From Ctenosaura bakeri (Eukaryota > Chordata > Lepidosauria > Squamata > Iguanidae): 64,000 bases of DNA. A model generated the notes under the pieces. It did no database searches, was not told where the DNA came from, and saw nothing but the letters and a program-made list of their open reading frames with translations. The DNA lies in the NCBI GenBank assembly GCA_948474755.1, contig CAOLHI010000019.1, forward strand, positions 930,001-994,000, written 5' to 3'. The translations under genes and the position numbers were made by a program. Every line of letters starts with the position of its first letter. Position 1 is the first letter of the stretch. Shown in pieces: positions 45,708 through 56,652 of the stretch.

Positions 45708-45885
45708 AGCCATTCATACTATACAATTTATAGCACTATATTCCACTTTAACTGCCATGGCAACAACCAATGGGATCCTCAGAGAGCTGTAGCACCTCAC
45801 CAGTCTTTACAAGCCCCAGGATTCCATAATATGTTGACACGGCAGTTAAAGTAGAATATAAAACCACTGGACTGTGAAATCTTTT
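45708..45885. mobile_element. Palindromic MITE related to 30087
   Basis: Left arm 'actatacaatttatagcact' then 'actttaactgccatggcaa'; right arm 'ggcagttaaagtagaatata'. The right terminus is degraded. Confidence 0.7.
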
Positions 45886-46471
45886 GCTATCAGGATTCCA
45901 GGCATTAGGGCGCTTTGACATGTACAGCAGTATGCACAGAGGCCTTCATGCTATATTTGAACGCATACATCTGGGACTTCAGTCCACGGCTCTAAAACTG
46001 ACAGCTACCCAGCAGTAAGGTGGTGATGAAGTTAAAACTAACCATACCATACCGTATTCATGTAGGACACCACACCATCTTCATATTTTCTAATATATAT
46101 GTCATAGATGCAGCACTTAACAACCACGATTTCCACAGAGCAAGGAGCACTGCAGACAGTATTATAGTTGGGGTATCAGCCAAATCTGTGTAAAAGGTGT
46201 ACCATACGTAGAGGTCCCCCAGGGCCTCCTACAATAGTGGTTATACCCATGGATACCTCCTAACTATGGATCTGTTTTTTCAGGGGGAGTACAAACTTTT
46301 CCAGAACAGGTAGAATTCAATTAAAGCTAACCACACAACTACCTATGTTTATGTCTTGTCTGGATGATGCCCCATTTGCTAGCCTCATTTGGTCCGCTGA
46401 CATGCCCAGATACAGCTATAGCTAAACCTTGCTCCAAAGAGAAAGAGAAAAAGACCTGTGTTTAATCAACA

Positions 46472-46780
46472 GCTTACTTATGTATTTATTATTTGACTTG
46501 GATTTCATTTTCTCTAAGACAATTTACAACAAGATTGAAAACAGGAACAGATAAAAACAGAATTGTTACAGGGGAAAAATCAGATACAAATAGTTACTGA
46601 TTTTAAAAAGACAAAAAATTGCAATGCTAAAAAGAATTAAGCAAATTATAGTATGAAAACACAATTACAGGTAATTTAAAATGCATGTTTTAAAAAGTAC
46701 AATGCCAGTCCAATCATCCTCATCCTTATCTTTATTTATACACCACCTTTCCCCAGAATTAGGATTAAAAATTTCTTCTT
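46472..46780. other. Probable degraded SINE/LINE tail region
   Basis: 'tatttattatttgacttgga' and 'cacctttccccagaat' resemble the 'ttatttatacccacctttc' tail blocks of squamate LINEs and SINEs, but are too diverged to assign. Confidence 0.3.
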
Positions 46781-46937
46781 CAGCAAATGAGGGCAGTTGC
46801 CAAAGAGCTGCCTAAATTTGGGGGAAAAGGAGTTTTGTCTGTCATTGGAAGGAAAACAGGACAAGGACAAGCCTAGCTTTCCCTTGGGTGGTGCAATCAA
46901 AATCTTCAGATGACTTGACTGAGCATTTTCACGTAAA

Positions 46938-47171
46938 TGTGGTGCACATATGTATGTGCCTTCAAATTGCCTGCTGACTTATGAATTTCATAGGGTTTTT
47001 TAGGCAATGAATACTCAGAGGTGGCTTTATTAGATCGTTCCTCTGACGTGTAGCCTACAGCACACAGTATTCCTTGGCAGTCTCCCATCTAAGTAGAAAA
47101 GAGAGCTGACCCTACTTAGTTTCCAAGATCAGAAAAGATCTGGTGTTTTTAGAGTATTTAAGACTGTAGGC
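46938..47171 (-). mobile_element. 5S rRNA-derived SINE, full-length 5S head
   Basis: On the minus strand 47171-47052 is a 120-nt 5S-rRNA-like sequence starting GCCTACAGTC and ending GTGCTGTAGGCT. Pol III control blocks are recognisable: AACTAAGTAGGG for box A and TAGATGGGAGAC for box C. The body and the 'ataagtcagc...ttgaaggcacatac' tail follow to 46938, the tail shared with BovB and the tRNA SINEs. Many substitutions rule out a functional 5S gene. Confidence 0.9.
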
Positions 47172-47318
47172 GTTACTTATGAAGGAGGATGAGATGTCAC
47201 CCTGTAGGATCCAGAGCAAAGATGCTGAGTGAAGATGGGTGCTGTACCAAGAGAAGGGTGTGGTATCAATCAAATAAATAATGTGTCAGACACAAATCCC
47301 TCAGCCCCTCCATCTAAA

Positions 47319-47422
47319 TATGAGAGGAGCCACCACTGTGTATGCTGGTATACTGCTTCGAAGGCTGGACTATGAGAGGAGCCACCACTGTGTATGCTGG
47401 TATACTGCTTCGAAGGCTGGAC
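47319..47422. repeat. Perfect 52-bp tandem duplication
   Basis: 47319-47370 and 47371-47422 are identical, starting 'tatgagaggagccaccactg'. Perfect identity implies a recent duplication or an assembly artefact. Confidence 0.97.
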
Positions 47423-48704
47423 TATGACCAGTAAGACTCAGAGACCAAGTGACCTGCAGCTTATTATTCTTCCTCAGCTACTCACACAGGTTTGTTGTAA
47501 AGATAAAATGGGGATAGATCATGTGTTCCACCCTGATCTTCTTAGGGGAAAGGTACAATCTAGTTATAATAAATAACTCTAAACAAATAAAGTTATTTGC
47601 TCCAGAAGGATGTCAGAGTTGATAGTATTAAAAGATACCAAGATATCAAGGAGAACTAACAGGGATGGATTATGTCTCTTCCCAGGCTGTTTCAGTATCC
47701 AGAGCAGACCAGAAAATTAGGCTTGTCAAACAGAGCCTGTTTTTAGCCATCAAGTCTGATTCTTGCTTCCTATGATAGATGAACGACCAATTGAGTGCCT
47801 GCTTCTCAGACAGTCTCAAGAGGATAAATCAGTCAACCAGAATCTATTTTTGTGGGCTTTTGTTGCATAACTTCCACTTGCAGTTGTTTTTCTAGAACAG
47901 AGCTGTAAAGAAGCACATTTCTTTCAAAAATGCATAGAGCATTACTTTGATACCTGTACTGATATTGCATTAGTTTGAAACATTTCCTGTCTCACTGAGA
48001 AACCCCTGTACAGATTTCCTCCTAATAGACACAAGAGATTTTGTAGAAGAGCTTTGCATTTTGATTTCACCTGCTTGGGTTCCTGCCAATTCCGCTGCTC
48101 AGCTTCATGTTGTGTAGCATTTGCCAATTATCAAGCGGATTCAAAGGTACAAAGAGAATTGTTTGAAAAAGGAAAACCTGTCTAGCTTCCAAAGTGATTT
48201 TTTTTAAAAAAATTAAAGTTTCATGCTCCCAATATTTCATACACTGTACCTGTAATCAAAAAGCTAGTACTTAATTTTTTTTAGACATTAAGATGGTTTT
48301 CTGTGTCTTAATATTGCTGTCTGTGATAACTGTCCTGATTTATTAATTGTATTTTTATCTCACTCTCAGCTTCTGAGATAGTTAGTATACAACCAATAAG
48401 ATAAGGCAATCATTGCTTGGAGGCTTATATTCTAAAAAGAAGCATCATAAAAGGAAAAGAGGAGAGAAGAAAGAGAGGATAAATTAAGTATTTCAGCAGG
48501 ACTGGTTAAAGTCACATTATTCCCACATCATTTCCTCTGTAATAGCCTCCCAGAATGGGCGTGGGTAGTGACATTCGAAACGGAAGCCTTCAGAGAGGTA
48601 GACCTTCATCAGAACTTGTGGAATGGCTCCATGTCCTATCTCTATTATTTCATAAGGTAAAAATGACCACTTTCATTTTCTAAAAACTTTCTTGGAGGCA
48701 AACA

Positions 48705-48905
48705 ATATTCATTTACATTTATTTTCCACCTTTCTTCCAAGAACTATGGACAGTGTACATGGTTGTTCCACTCCATTCCCTTTTTTTCATCGTTGCAACA
48801 GTCCTGAGAGATGGGTTAGGCTGAAATAAATGGCTCACCTAAGGTCACCCAGTGATCTTTATTGATGTGTACAAATTTGAACCTGGATACAGAACAATCC
48901 AGCAC
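48705..48905 (-). mobile_element. Sauria-type SINE
   Basis: 'tttattttccacctttcttc', 'gtgtacatggttgttcc', 'acagtcctgagagatgggtt', 'ggctgaaataaatggctcac' and 'ctaaggtcacccagtgatct' match the reverse of the Sauria SINE body. Confidence 0.75.
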
Positions 48906-48926
48906 TCTTAACAGTAAGGAAGGGCT

Positions 48927-49075
48927 GTAGCTCATTGGCGGAGCAGAGGCCTTGAATGCAAAATGTCTTAGATTCAATTTTCAGATCTCCAGCTAATGGT
49001 AGCAAAGAAATTTCTGTCTGAAATTTTGGAGAACTACTGTCAGTTTGAGAAGATAATACTGATACAAGTGGGCCA
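48927..49075 (+). mobile_element. tRNA-derived SINE, 'gctgtagctca' type
   Basis: Head 'gggctgtagctcattggcgg' with 'agattcaattttcagatctc' (box B-like), body 'aactactgtcagtttgaga' and 'aatactgata'. Same family as 14333 and 50849. Confidence 0.8.
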
Positions 49076-49084
49076 ACGGCTTGG

Positions 49085-49190
49085 AAAAGTTCCTTTCTGG
49101 ACTTTGATTCCTAGAATTCTCCAGTTAGTGTGGCCACTAGGTATGCTGGCTGTGGGCTGTAGGTGCTATAGTTAAAAAAGTAACTTCTAA
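49085..49190. mobile_element. hAT-type MITE
   Basis: 'gaaaagttcctttctggact' and 'gtgctatagttaaaaaagta' then 'acttc' are facing arms of a 'aaagttactttttt' MITE; the centre is 'gtgtggccactaggtatgct'. Confidence 0.65.
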
Positions 49191-49205
49191 TATCTGAGTT
49201 TGGCA

Positions 49206-49320
49206 CTATCTAAACCATGTAAGCCAAAAACAACAGAGAGTCTTGTGGCACTCTTAAGATGAACAACTTTATTTTGCATGAGCTTTCTTAGAGTACAACT
49301 TCATGAATCAGTAGTGTCTG
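49206..49320 (-). mobile_element. Possible Penelope-like element 3' end
   Basis: 'aacagagagtcttgtggcac' then 'tcttaagatgaacaacttta' and 'gcatgagctttcttagagta' is the reverse complement of a widespread sauropsid retroelement end (aagctt-tgc-...-ttagtctttaaggtgccacaag). Family assignment is from memory. Confidence 0.45.
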
Positions 49321-49735
49321 GTGGCTTCCATATCTGTGTATCTATTCCAAATTTTAGTCTGAACTTTAAAAGAGCTAGCCAGGGTGCTGAATCTTTTCTT
49401 TACCCAGAGATCAGCATTATAGATAGCTTCTTTAAGGGTCAGGCAAAAGCTCAGAGTAGGAGCCACCAGCAGCCACAGCATACACTATTAGGGCTTTGAA
49501 TAAATATATACATGGTAAGGAGTTTCCTGGGTTTGAACTACAAGACATTGGCTTTTAAATATTTGTTTGTTATTCATTAACATTTCATATATACATAGAA
49601 GGATTTCCAGCTTTGAAGCCACTTTGTTCTCTGGACTGTGCTCCATGACTCAGCTAAGTCCTTCGTACATTGTTGGACTTGGCAATATCTAATGAAAGAG
49701 TCTAATGAAAGAAATATCTGAAGTACAGTCATCCC

Positions 49736-50104
49736 TCCACATTCACTAGGGTTAGAGGTACAAGACCTCCATGAACGTAGAAAACTGTAAATAACTCTAG
49801 GCCCTCTCAAACCATATTTAACACACAAAAAAGTATAATCACCATACTCAACCCACTATGGATTCCTTTGAGGCATCAGGATTCCTTCACAAGGCAGAAG
49901 TGGGTGGCTGGTAGGTCTTACTGCCACCTCCACTGCTGCCCCACACCATTTTTAACAGGGACTTACAAGCCTCGTTTGCAGTTTCTCAGTCTCACAAGGT
50001 TTGCAGCCCACATTAGAAATGGCATAGGGAGGCAGCAGAAGTTATAGCAAATAATCTGTTAATAATCCACAAAAATGAAACCTGCAAATGTGGAGGGCTG
50101 ACTG
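49736..50104. mobile_element. Tigger/pogo MITE, complete, 369 bp
   Basis: Ends CAGTCATCCCTCCACATT and AATGTGGAGGGCTGACTG are inverted, flanked by TA at 49734-49735 and 50105-50106. The interior 'ttcacaaggcagaagtggg' is shared with 23985. Confidence 0.93.
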
Positions 50105-50334
50105 TATTCAAATGTGGTTTTGTTAAATTGAAAAAGTAGAATCCAATAGCATTTTGAGAACTCGATTTCTGTATGGCCCATAGATCCCTGTAATAATCCA
50201 TTCCCCTTCCTTATCTATGACTTTGAGTTCTAACCTCAAAGGTCATCTTGTATGGTATGTTCCATCCAAGAATTTAAGATCTACAGGCAGAGGATTATTG
50301 TCTATTCCACCAATGTGCACAGCTCTGTCAAAGC

Positions 50335-50524
50335 TGTGAGCAGTGGTGGAGCTTGGAGTGCATGGAGAGGGGGTGGATGAGGGTGGGGCTAAGGCATGGG
50401 GCGGGGCTACAGTGTGTAGGGTGTGGCCACAGTGAAGGGCAGGGCTATGGCATGCAGGGGCGTGGCTATGAGCTGGGATGCCTCTCAAAAAAAATTGCCG
50501 CCTGGGGTGGCCCTCTCCCCTGGC
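50335..50524. repeat. GC-rich imperfect tandem region
   Basis: Repeated 'ggggctayrg' and 'ggggcgtggc' style units with a purine-rich plus strand. Ends 'gccgcctggggtggccc'. Probably part of a GC-rich transposon; family not identified. Confidence 0.4.
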
Positions 50525-50848
50525 CCTACATGACTGACTGAGAGCCTTTCAAGATCTTGCTCTGCATTTGTGGAATGGTCTTCTTTCGGACCTCTGGATG
50601 GAGGAGGATCTCACCTGTTTTCATTAGCAGTTGATGATCTTCCTCTTTGATTCACCATCTTAAGCCATTAAGTTGTGTTTAAGGTGCTGAGGTGGTTAGT
50701 GACTGGTGAGATGTTGAGGATTTAATTCCATATATTGTTGTAGTGTTATGATTTATTGTCTTTGTCCCTGATTGTATATGTTGATATTCCACCCTTTGGT
50801 TGAAAGAACATTATAAATAAACATATTATTACTATTACTACTACTATA
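50525..50848 (+). mobile_element. L2-type LINE 3' end
   Basis: 'ttgtggaatggtcttctttc' (the 'tgtggaa-g-cctccc' motif), 'gtatatgttgatattccacc', then an (ATTACT)n tail at about 50822-50845. Confidence 0.6.
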
Positions 50849-50970
50849 AAGGCTCACTGGTAGTACCCAAGCTTTCCATACATAAAGTTTCAGGTTCAGT
50901 CCCTTATATCTCTAGATAAGTAAATTTCAGATAGCAAAGTCAGGAGGGCCTGAGTTAAGACTGATGCTGT
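50849..50970 (+). mobile_element. tRNA-derived SINE, 'gctgtagctca' type, diverged
   Basis: 'ggctcactggtagtacccaa' head, 'tttcaggttcagtccctta' box B-like, 'tctctagataagtaaatt' body. It starts right after the L2 tail. Confidence 0.6.
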
Positions 50971-51773
50971 GGTGCCCAGTAGGAGAACACATTTCTTGAA
51001 TAAAGGGACCAATGGCCTGATTTGGTTGTATATTGATGTGAATCCCTCCATTCACTGTTCTTGAAACTGTCCTGCAAATCCTGTAAAGCATCCAAAGAAT
51101 GAGAAAACATTAATTTTCTCACCACCAAGGGCTCCAGAACAATTGAAAAATAATGTCTATGAAAAGCCTGTAGAAATGCTATTATGGTGACATCAGGGGG
51201 TTCAGAAGAATTAAGAACCAATTGATTTCAAAATAGGAATGCAACTATTTCCCTTTAAGGCAGAGCAGTTTGCAGCTGTTACAAAATGGAACTGCTTTAT
51301 GGCTTGGTGTGAGGAGGTGTACAGAACCCCAAGGTAAAAGGTGTCTGAAATGAAAGGTCTCCTTCTAAACCTGGGGGACTGAGGGATTATTTTAGCAAGA
51401 CTGTTAAGCAATTTTGATAGGTGACTTTGATAATTTTAGGGAACAATTTAATTTGAAACATAAAAAGTGGTCTTATTGTTTGGATCAAGAGCAGATTATA
51501 AATATATAACTATGAAGAACAGATGGCACAGTATTTTTATTTGTAGCAAACAGCCTTTTGGATTCCACTGGGCCAAACTAGATTTAGGCCAGCAGCATTA
51601 TTCTTTTTGTCACCATTTGCTTATATTATCTGTGTTGCAAAGAACTCTCCATGTTCATATAAAACAATGGCTCTGAAAGCTTTTGAACTAATTTTAATCC
51701 ACAACTGTGTATCTCATGAGCAAAGTTAAAATGAACGTGTATAGTGAGAAAATCCACAGGAAGAAAATATTAA

Positions 51774-51975
51774 AAATCATAATAACCAAGGCTTTAATCC
51801 TTGCTTGTGAATAAGCCTCATTGAATTGAACTGAATGGGGTTTACTTCTGAGTAGATGCATACAGGACTGATCTGTTAATGACACTGACTGCAATCCAGT
51901 GTCCACTTACCCAGAGGTAACCCTTTTGGAACTCAGTGGGGAGCTTATTTCCCAGTAAATATGCATAGGGTTATT
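51774..51975. repeat. Two short squamate repeats in tandem
   Basis: 'gaactgaatggggtttactt' then 'ctgagtagatgcatacagg' (51774-51870), and 'ggaactcagtggggagctta' then 'gtaaatatgcatagggtt' (51895-51975). Both are of the gcaatcctat class. Confidence 0.65.
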
Positions 51976-53300
51976 CTAGAATACTTTTATTAATTATCTT
52001 CATTTACCAAGGCCAAAACATGTGCTTGATTCTTTCCATTTAGCGACATTGTCATGAAACAATTGAACAACCTCTTCTAGAAATCAGCTTTGGTCATGAT
52101 GACAAGCCACAACAAAGATTTGTTCAGACTTTGAACTCTACCCTTCAGCAGCCAAGCTACTTACTTGTCTCATACTTGTCTCAACAAGTCTTTCATTGTA
52201 ATTTCCCCCCACTGTCAAATGTGGTCACAAGCCTAAAAATAAGCAGTAATGCAGCTTTTGCTTTGATGGCTGACAGCCTCACACTCACTAGGTGACAACC
52301 CTCTCATTGCTTTTCCAAATAATCAGCAGTATTCCAGCTTCTGCTCAAATAGAGGTCCCCTGAGCCTAAGAAAAAGCTCCCAGGCAACTCTTCACCTATG
52401 CAAGGTAGTTTCACTGTTAATTTCATAACCAAGGTTTGTTTAGGTTTTTTAAAATGAATTTTATGGGTCTTGAAATCTTGGACATATTTTCTGTTTGATT
52501 CTTATTTTGGCCCAATCAGAAAGTAAAATAATAGTCTATGGAACTTTATGACTGAGCTAAAAATTACACACACAAACATTTGGACAAATTATATAATGTT
52601 TCTTTATCGGTTCATTATTCATTTATTTTCTATATTTATAGGAGGCCTTCTAACCAAGTTCTCAGGGCTGCTTATAATGAGGAATAAAAGCAGATTAATA
52701 TTCAATGGCAACAATAAATTATAGGAGATGCTATTCTTTAGTTGCAGTACCCAGAAGGAGTTTACTTATTCAGAAAGCTTTAAAAAATAAAACAAGACAT
52801 TGAATAAAGCCCTTCTTATTGTCTGCAATCTAGCTGGCAGAGCAATCTGTTTGGTCGACAGTGGACCAAATTATACCAATTATCCTATCTTTTGCTTCAT
52901 ACTTCCTTATTCTTTCATTATTCTATCATAATTTTTTTAGTAAGTTTATTTCCCCTCCTATCTTCTGATCCTAAAGGCAGGGATACTTTCCTCCCTTCTG
53001 ATCCTAAAGGCAAAGACATTCATTGACTGCTCTTTACCACATTTCTTTGACATCCTTGCTTTCCACAGTGGAAACTTCCATAACAGTGTAATGCTGTGAC
53101 ATACAGCAGTGGGTTGTAGGTGATGATCCACTTGTTACCTGGGCACTGAAGTGTGTTATCATTTGCTAGAGAGATCAGTCTTCACATGTCGAGAATCAAC
53201 TCTGCAGAGAGAAACTGGTGTGCAGCGGTGCAGCTGAGGAGGGATATTGCCAGCTGAGTCTGGCCCATCAAAACTACAGCTGAATGGATACATACCTGAA
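51976..53300. other. Intergenic interval
   Basis: Mostly unrecognised AT-rich DNA. About 52615-52720 ('attcatttattttctatatt', 'ttctcagggctgcttataat') resembles a degraded LINE/SINE tail. 52965-53015 has a short 'tcctaaaggca' duplication. Confidence 0.35.
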
Positions 53301-53537
53301 GGAAACTTTTTTCTCTTGTGGCCTCAGGAAGAGCCTCCTGACAGTCAGAGCCATCCAGCAGTAGAATATGCTGCCTTGGAGTGTGGTGGTCTCCTTCTCT
53401 GGCAGTTTTTAAGCAGAGGCTGGATGGCCATCTGTTGGGAATGCTTTGATGTGGGTTCCTGCATAGCGGGGAGTTGGATTGGATGGTCCCTGTGGTCTCT
53501 TCCAACTCCAGGATTCTATGATTCTATGATTCTATCT
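53301..53537 (+). mobile_element. CR1 LINE 3' end with (ATTCTATG)n
   Basis: 'ctcctgacagtcagagccat', 'agaatatgctgccttggagt', 'agcagaggctggatggccat', 'tggtctcttccaactccagg', then three ATTCTATG units. These are hallmarks of CR1 termini. Confidence 0.92.
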
Positions 53538-53542
53538 GATGC

Positions 53543-53690
53543 CAGGGCTGAGAATCATGCAGCCTTCCAAATGCTATTGAACTGCATTTCCTAGCATTCT
53601 TCTTCATGGATTATGTTGGCTAGGGTTTCTGGCACTTGTAGTCCAGCAACATCGAAAGGGCACATTCTAACTATCCTTGCCTCAGGCTAA
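53543..53690. mobile_element. hAT-type MITE
   Basis: CAGGGCTGAGAATCATGCAG start, 'ttgaactgcatttcctagca' and 'ttctggcacttgtagtccag' facing arms. It sits directly after the CR1 tail. Confidence 0.6.
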
Positions 53691-54717
53691 TAAATGTGTT
53701 TAGCCATAAGCTTTTCTGGAAAGCATGTGTGTTATCTCTGTTAGAGCTGCGCACTTATTGCATTGTAGTTCTGTACATACCTATGCTGGAGCCTTAAACA
53801 GATTTCCCTACGTAGGAGGAATATTATTATTTTTATGTCAAATGCTAGTACAGCAACAACTAGGTTTTTTTTAAGGTTTATTATGATACTGTACTCGTGT
53901 ATTGCATTTGTCTGAAAATGTAAAATCCAGTTGCATGAAAGAAGGACAGAGGGAGAGAGAGAACAATTATTGTGCACGAGGTAGGATGACTTGATTGAAC
54001 ATTTCAGTGTTAGGCTGCAATCTGGGTCAATTTGTGTTGCAGCTAGGACGGGGGAACTGCCTCTGCTGTTTGTTTAGGATGCATAATTAATTATTGGAAT
54101 TCTGGAGTATATATTTCACCAGTAGATATGGAAAACAACCACAGAAAGAATCAATACCTTTTGCAAGAAAAAAATAATACTGAACTGTTAATGGTGCCTG
54201 GAGTAAGATAATGTCCATCTGCTGGGAGCTGTTTAGAACCTTTCTCTGCCAGCTTCCCCTTTTACATGACTGGATTGTGTGCTGACTGTAACAGGGAGGG
54301 CCTATAGGTCAGTGACAAATCATACAGACTGCATGTTTGTGATCCTGCACTCATTTCTAGATCCTGAAATGGCGGGGATGAAAGGGTTCTGCCTGTAACC
54401 ATGGATTACCTCTGCCTATCAAGAGAAAGCAGAGTGAGTCCAAAACATTTTGCTGCTGAAGTATGAAAGGGTTAACATATATAGCCTTTGCTTTTAGTAG
54501 AAAAATAGATGAAAATAAATTAGCTGCAAATGTGCCTATCTGAGGAATGCGATGTTGTCATGCTTAGTTAATGAAAAAGTTTAGGAGTCAACTTGACCAG
54601 GGAATAGTTCCTCCCTGATTCTACCTGATACAGAATACATCATCCTGAAATACATCATCTTAAAGTGTTGTCTTTCTGTGCCTAGCCTTTTGATGTACCT
54701 GATTGATGTAATCGACC

Positions 54718-54759
54718 GGAAAGTGAAACTTATATGCTTTGTTTGAGGAAAGTGAAACT
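54718..54759 (+). promoter_or_regulatory. Two ISRE/IRF-type sites in the LTR U3
   Basis: GGAAAGTGAAACT occurs at 54718-54730 and again at 54747-54759, as part of a 29-bp-spaced direct repeat. It matches the ISRE consensus GAAANNGAAACT exactly; the second copy also has the preferred purine in front. They lie 12-53 bp upstream of the TATA box. Confidence 0.75.
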
Positions 54760-54770
54760 TATGCTGAGTC

Positions 54771-54777
54771 TATAAAA
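54771..54777 (+). promoter_or_regulatory. LTR TATA box
   Basis: TATAAAA, 73 bp upstream of the LTR AATAAA and 12 bp after the second ISRE match. Confidence 0.7.
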
Positions 54778-54843
54778 TCACTGTGTAACCTTTCTTCAGG
54801 GCTCTTGGTTTTTAGGGAGAGATCCCACCAACAGCCCACGCGT

Positions 54844-54849
54844 AATAAA
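54844..54849 (+). terminator. LTR polyadenylation signal
   Basis: AATAAA between the TATA box and the LTR 3' end, in the usual R-region position. Confidence 0.7.
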
Positions 54850-55060
54850 TATACTCTTTTTCCTAACCCTGAGGTCTCTCTGTCTCAGTGTTCCTGCAAC
54901 AAAGTAGACAAGATGGCATTTCTCCTTCCATTCCTTGCACAAAACCAACAGATAGGTACTTGACAGCACAGGGCTAGGCAGTCTAATTTGGTATCAGGCA
55001 GTTTCATATATTATAAACCCCTGACAATTTGTTTCTTACCCTTGAGGTAATATTTATGTA

Positions 55061-55276
55061 CAGTGGACCTTCTGTATAAGTGACCTCAGGATCTGTGAAT
55101 TTAAGTGATCGTGTGACATCCTATACCTAAAATGGCAGCAGTGTGCACACAGAGGCACTGAAGTGTCCACACACGCATCACTGCTATTTAATAATATGGG
55201 ACGTGAACTTTTAGGATTTTTTCCCATTCATGGGGCATCCTGTAAAAGAACCCCCACAGATACAGAAAGTCCACTG
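55061..55276. mobile_element. Tigger/pogo MITE, 216 bp
   Basis: CAGTGGACCTTCTGTATAAG and ACAGAAAGTCCACTG are inverted ends. TA precedes the left end; TT follows the right. Confidence 0.8.
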
Positions 55277-55794
55277 TTTTTACTTACACATTAAACTATT
55301 TATATCCCACCCTATAGCTAAGAGTCTGCAGGCAAAGCACATAAAACAAGACAGTGTTGAATAGCTGAAATCAATCTGTGGCCATTCAACAGGGAGTGGT
55401 TCAACAGTTGCAATGAAGAAGACTATGTCAAGTAAGTTACTGTAATTCTCAATTTCTGTGAAGTACTAAGTGTCTTGTCTTGTAAAATGGAATTTGGGAA
55501 CAAACTATGAGTGATAGTGACTGAAAATTATCACCATTTTATGCATTTTATTACTTTGGATCTTATTGACCAATTCTTTAAACCAACAGCTTTTCAGTTT
55601 TTGAGCTGTAGTTCTCTAACTAATTAATAATAGTTTACATGAATACAAAGCTTTTATCACGCACAAGAAATAGTGATTGTTAAACCATAAATGAGTCACT
55701 GCATGAGGCTTTCAGGAGGCTACATGCATGTCTTTCATAATGGCCTGTTCTTATAGTTTTACTTCCTAGTTTCTAAAGAATGATGAACCTGTGT

Positions 55795-55885
55795 CTGCCC
55801 AGGTGTTGTTAGACTCCAAATCCAAGACAACACAATGAGCAAGGATGATGAGAGTTGTAGGCCTAGGGCTGCAGATCTTCCATCC
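55795..55885. mobile_element. hAT-type MITE fragment
   Basis: 'aggtgttgttagactccaaa' and 'gatgatgagagttgtaggcc' are diverged facing arms of the family at 57875. Confidence 0.5.
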
Positions 55886-55940
55886 GGTTCTAAGATCATG
55901 AGGTTTGAAAGGATAAAGTGCCCTAAATCTGTATCAATTT

Positions 55941-56180
55941 AGCCTGCATGGTACAGTGGTTTGAACAATGGACCAGGACTCTGGAAAATCAGGGTTGGAA
56001 TCCCTCCTTGACCATGGAAGGCAAGTGGATGACACTGGGCAAGTCACATTCTCCCAGCCCCAAATGAAAGCAGTGACAAATTCATCTGAACAAATATTGC
56101 AAAGATAACCCAGTGACAGATTTGCCTTAGAGTTGCCATAAACTGGAAATGGTTTCAAGACACACCACAACAACAACAGC
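55941..56180 (+). mobile_element. tRNA-derived SINE with CAA tail, full length
   Basis: Head 'gcctgcatggtacagtggtt', box B-like 'cagggttggaatccctcc', body 'gacactgggcaagtcacatt', shared tail 'gccataaactggaaatggtt', then 'caacaacaacag'. Confidence 0.92.
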
Positions 56181-56220
56181 AAATTGGTATACTGAGGTTT
56201 ACAAGCAATCACATTGCTAA

Positions 56221-56652
56221 TCTAATATATAAAAGTCAAAGTTCGTTTGTCTGTGTCAGGCAAAGAACTCATATGATTGGCTGTGTCAGGCGAAGACCTC
56301 ATATGATTGCTGCCTAAGAAGATTTTATGGGGTTTGCAGTTTAGGAAGAGGCCTTTAGATTTCTCAGCCAGAGAACTCTTGAGCCTCAGTCAACTGTGTC
56401 TGTCTTGAATAGGCTGGTTGCTACGGAGATGAGGCCTAGCAGCAAGGAGGAGGGCAGTGTATTCCCTCAGGAACTCAATTCCCTCTGTATGTTAATAACT
56501 CTGAATAGAGATTGAATTGGGGTATATGGGGAAAAGTTACAGGTACTGGACAAGACAGTTTGGGGAATTAGAAACACAGGATCTCAAATCTTTCTAACAA
56601 GTATTACCTATGAGAAAATAAAATCCCAGGCAATGCTGGGTGTATACGCTAG
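56221..56652 (+). mobile_element. Non-autonomous Helitron, 432 bp
   Basis: Starts TCTAATATATAAAAGTC after an A and ends CTAG before a T. A 3' hairpin CCCAG-gcaatg-CTGGG (56625-56640) lies just inside the end, the standard Helitron layout. There is a 30-bp tandem duplication at 56251-56310 ('ctgtgtcaggc-aaga'). Nucleotides about 56328-56380 are a captured piece of the palindromic MITE family. Confidence 0.88.

Larger units (their letters stand above)
54464..54901 (+). mobile_element. Solo LTR of an endogenous retroviral-type element, 438 bp
   Basis: Starts TGAAAGGGTTAACAT and ends CCTGCAACA, flanked by an exact 5-bp target duplication AAGTA (54459-54463, 54902-54906). It carries a TATA box at 54771, AATAAA at 54844 and a short U5-like end. 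No internal gag/pol sequence is present, so it is a solo LTR left by recombination. Class not determined. It lies about 11.6 kb upstream of LIN7A exon 1, in the opposite orientation. Confidence 0.88.

Noticed and set aside
47052..47171. 5S rRNA gene
   Set aside because: Too many substitutions, including in the internal promoter, and it continues into a SINE body and tail; a 5S-derived SINE explains it.
48927..48999. tRNA gene
   Set aside because: tRNA-like box A and B only; no full cloverleaf, and the same head recurs with the same body elsewhere, as a SINE.
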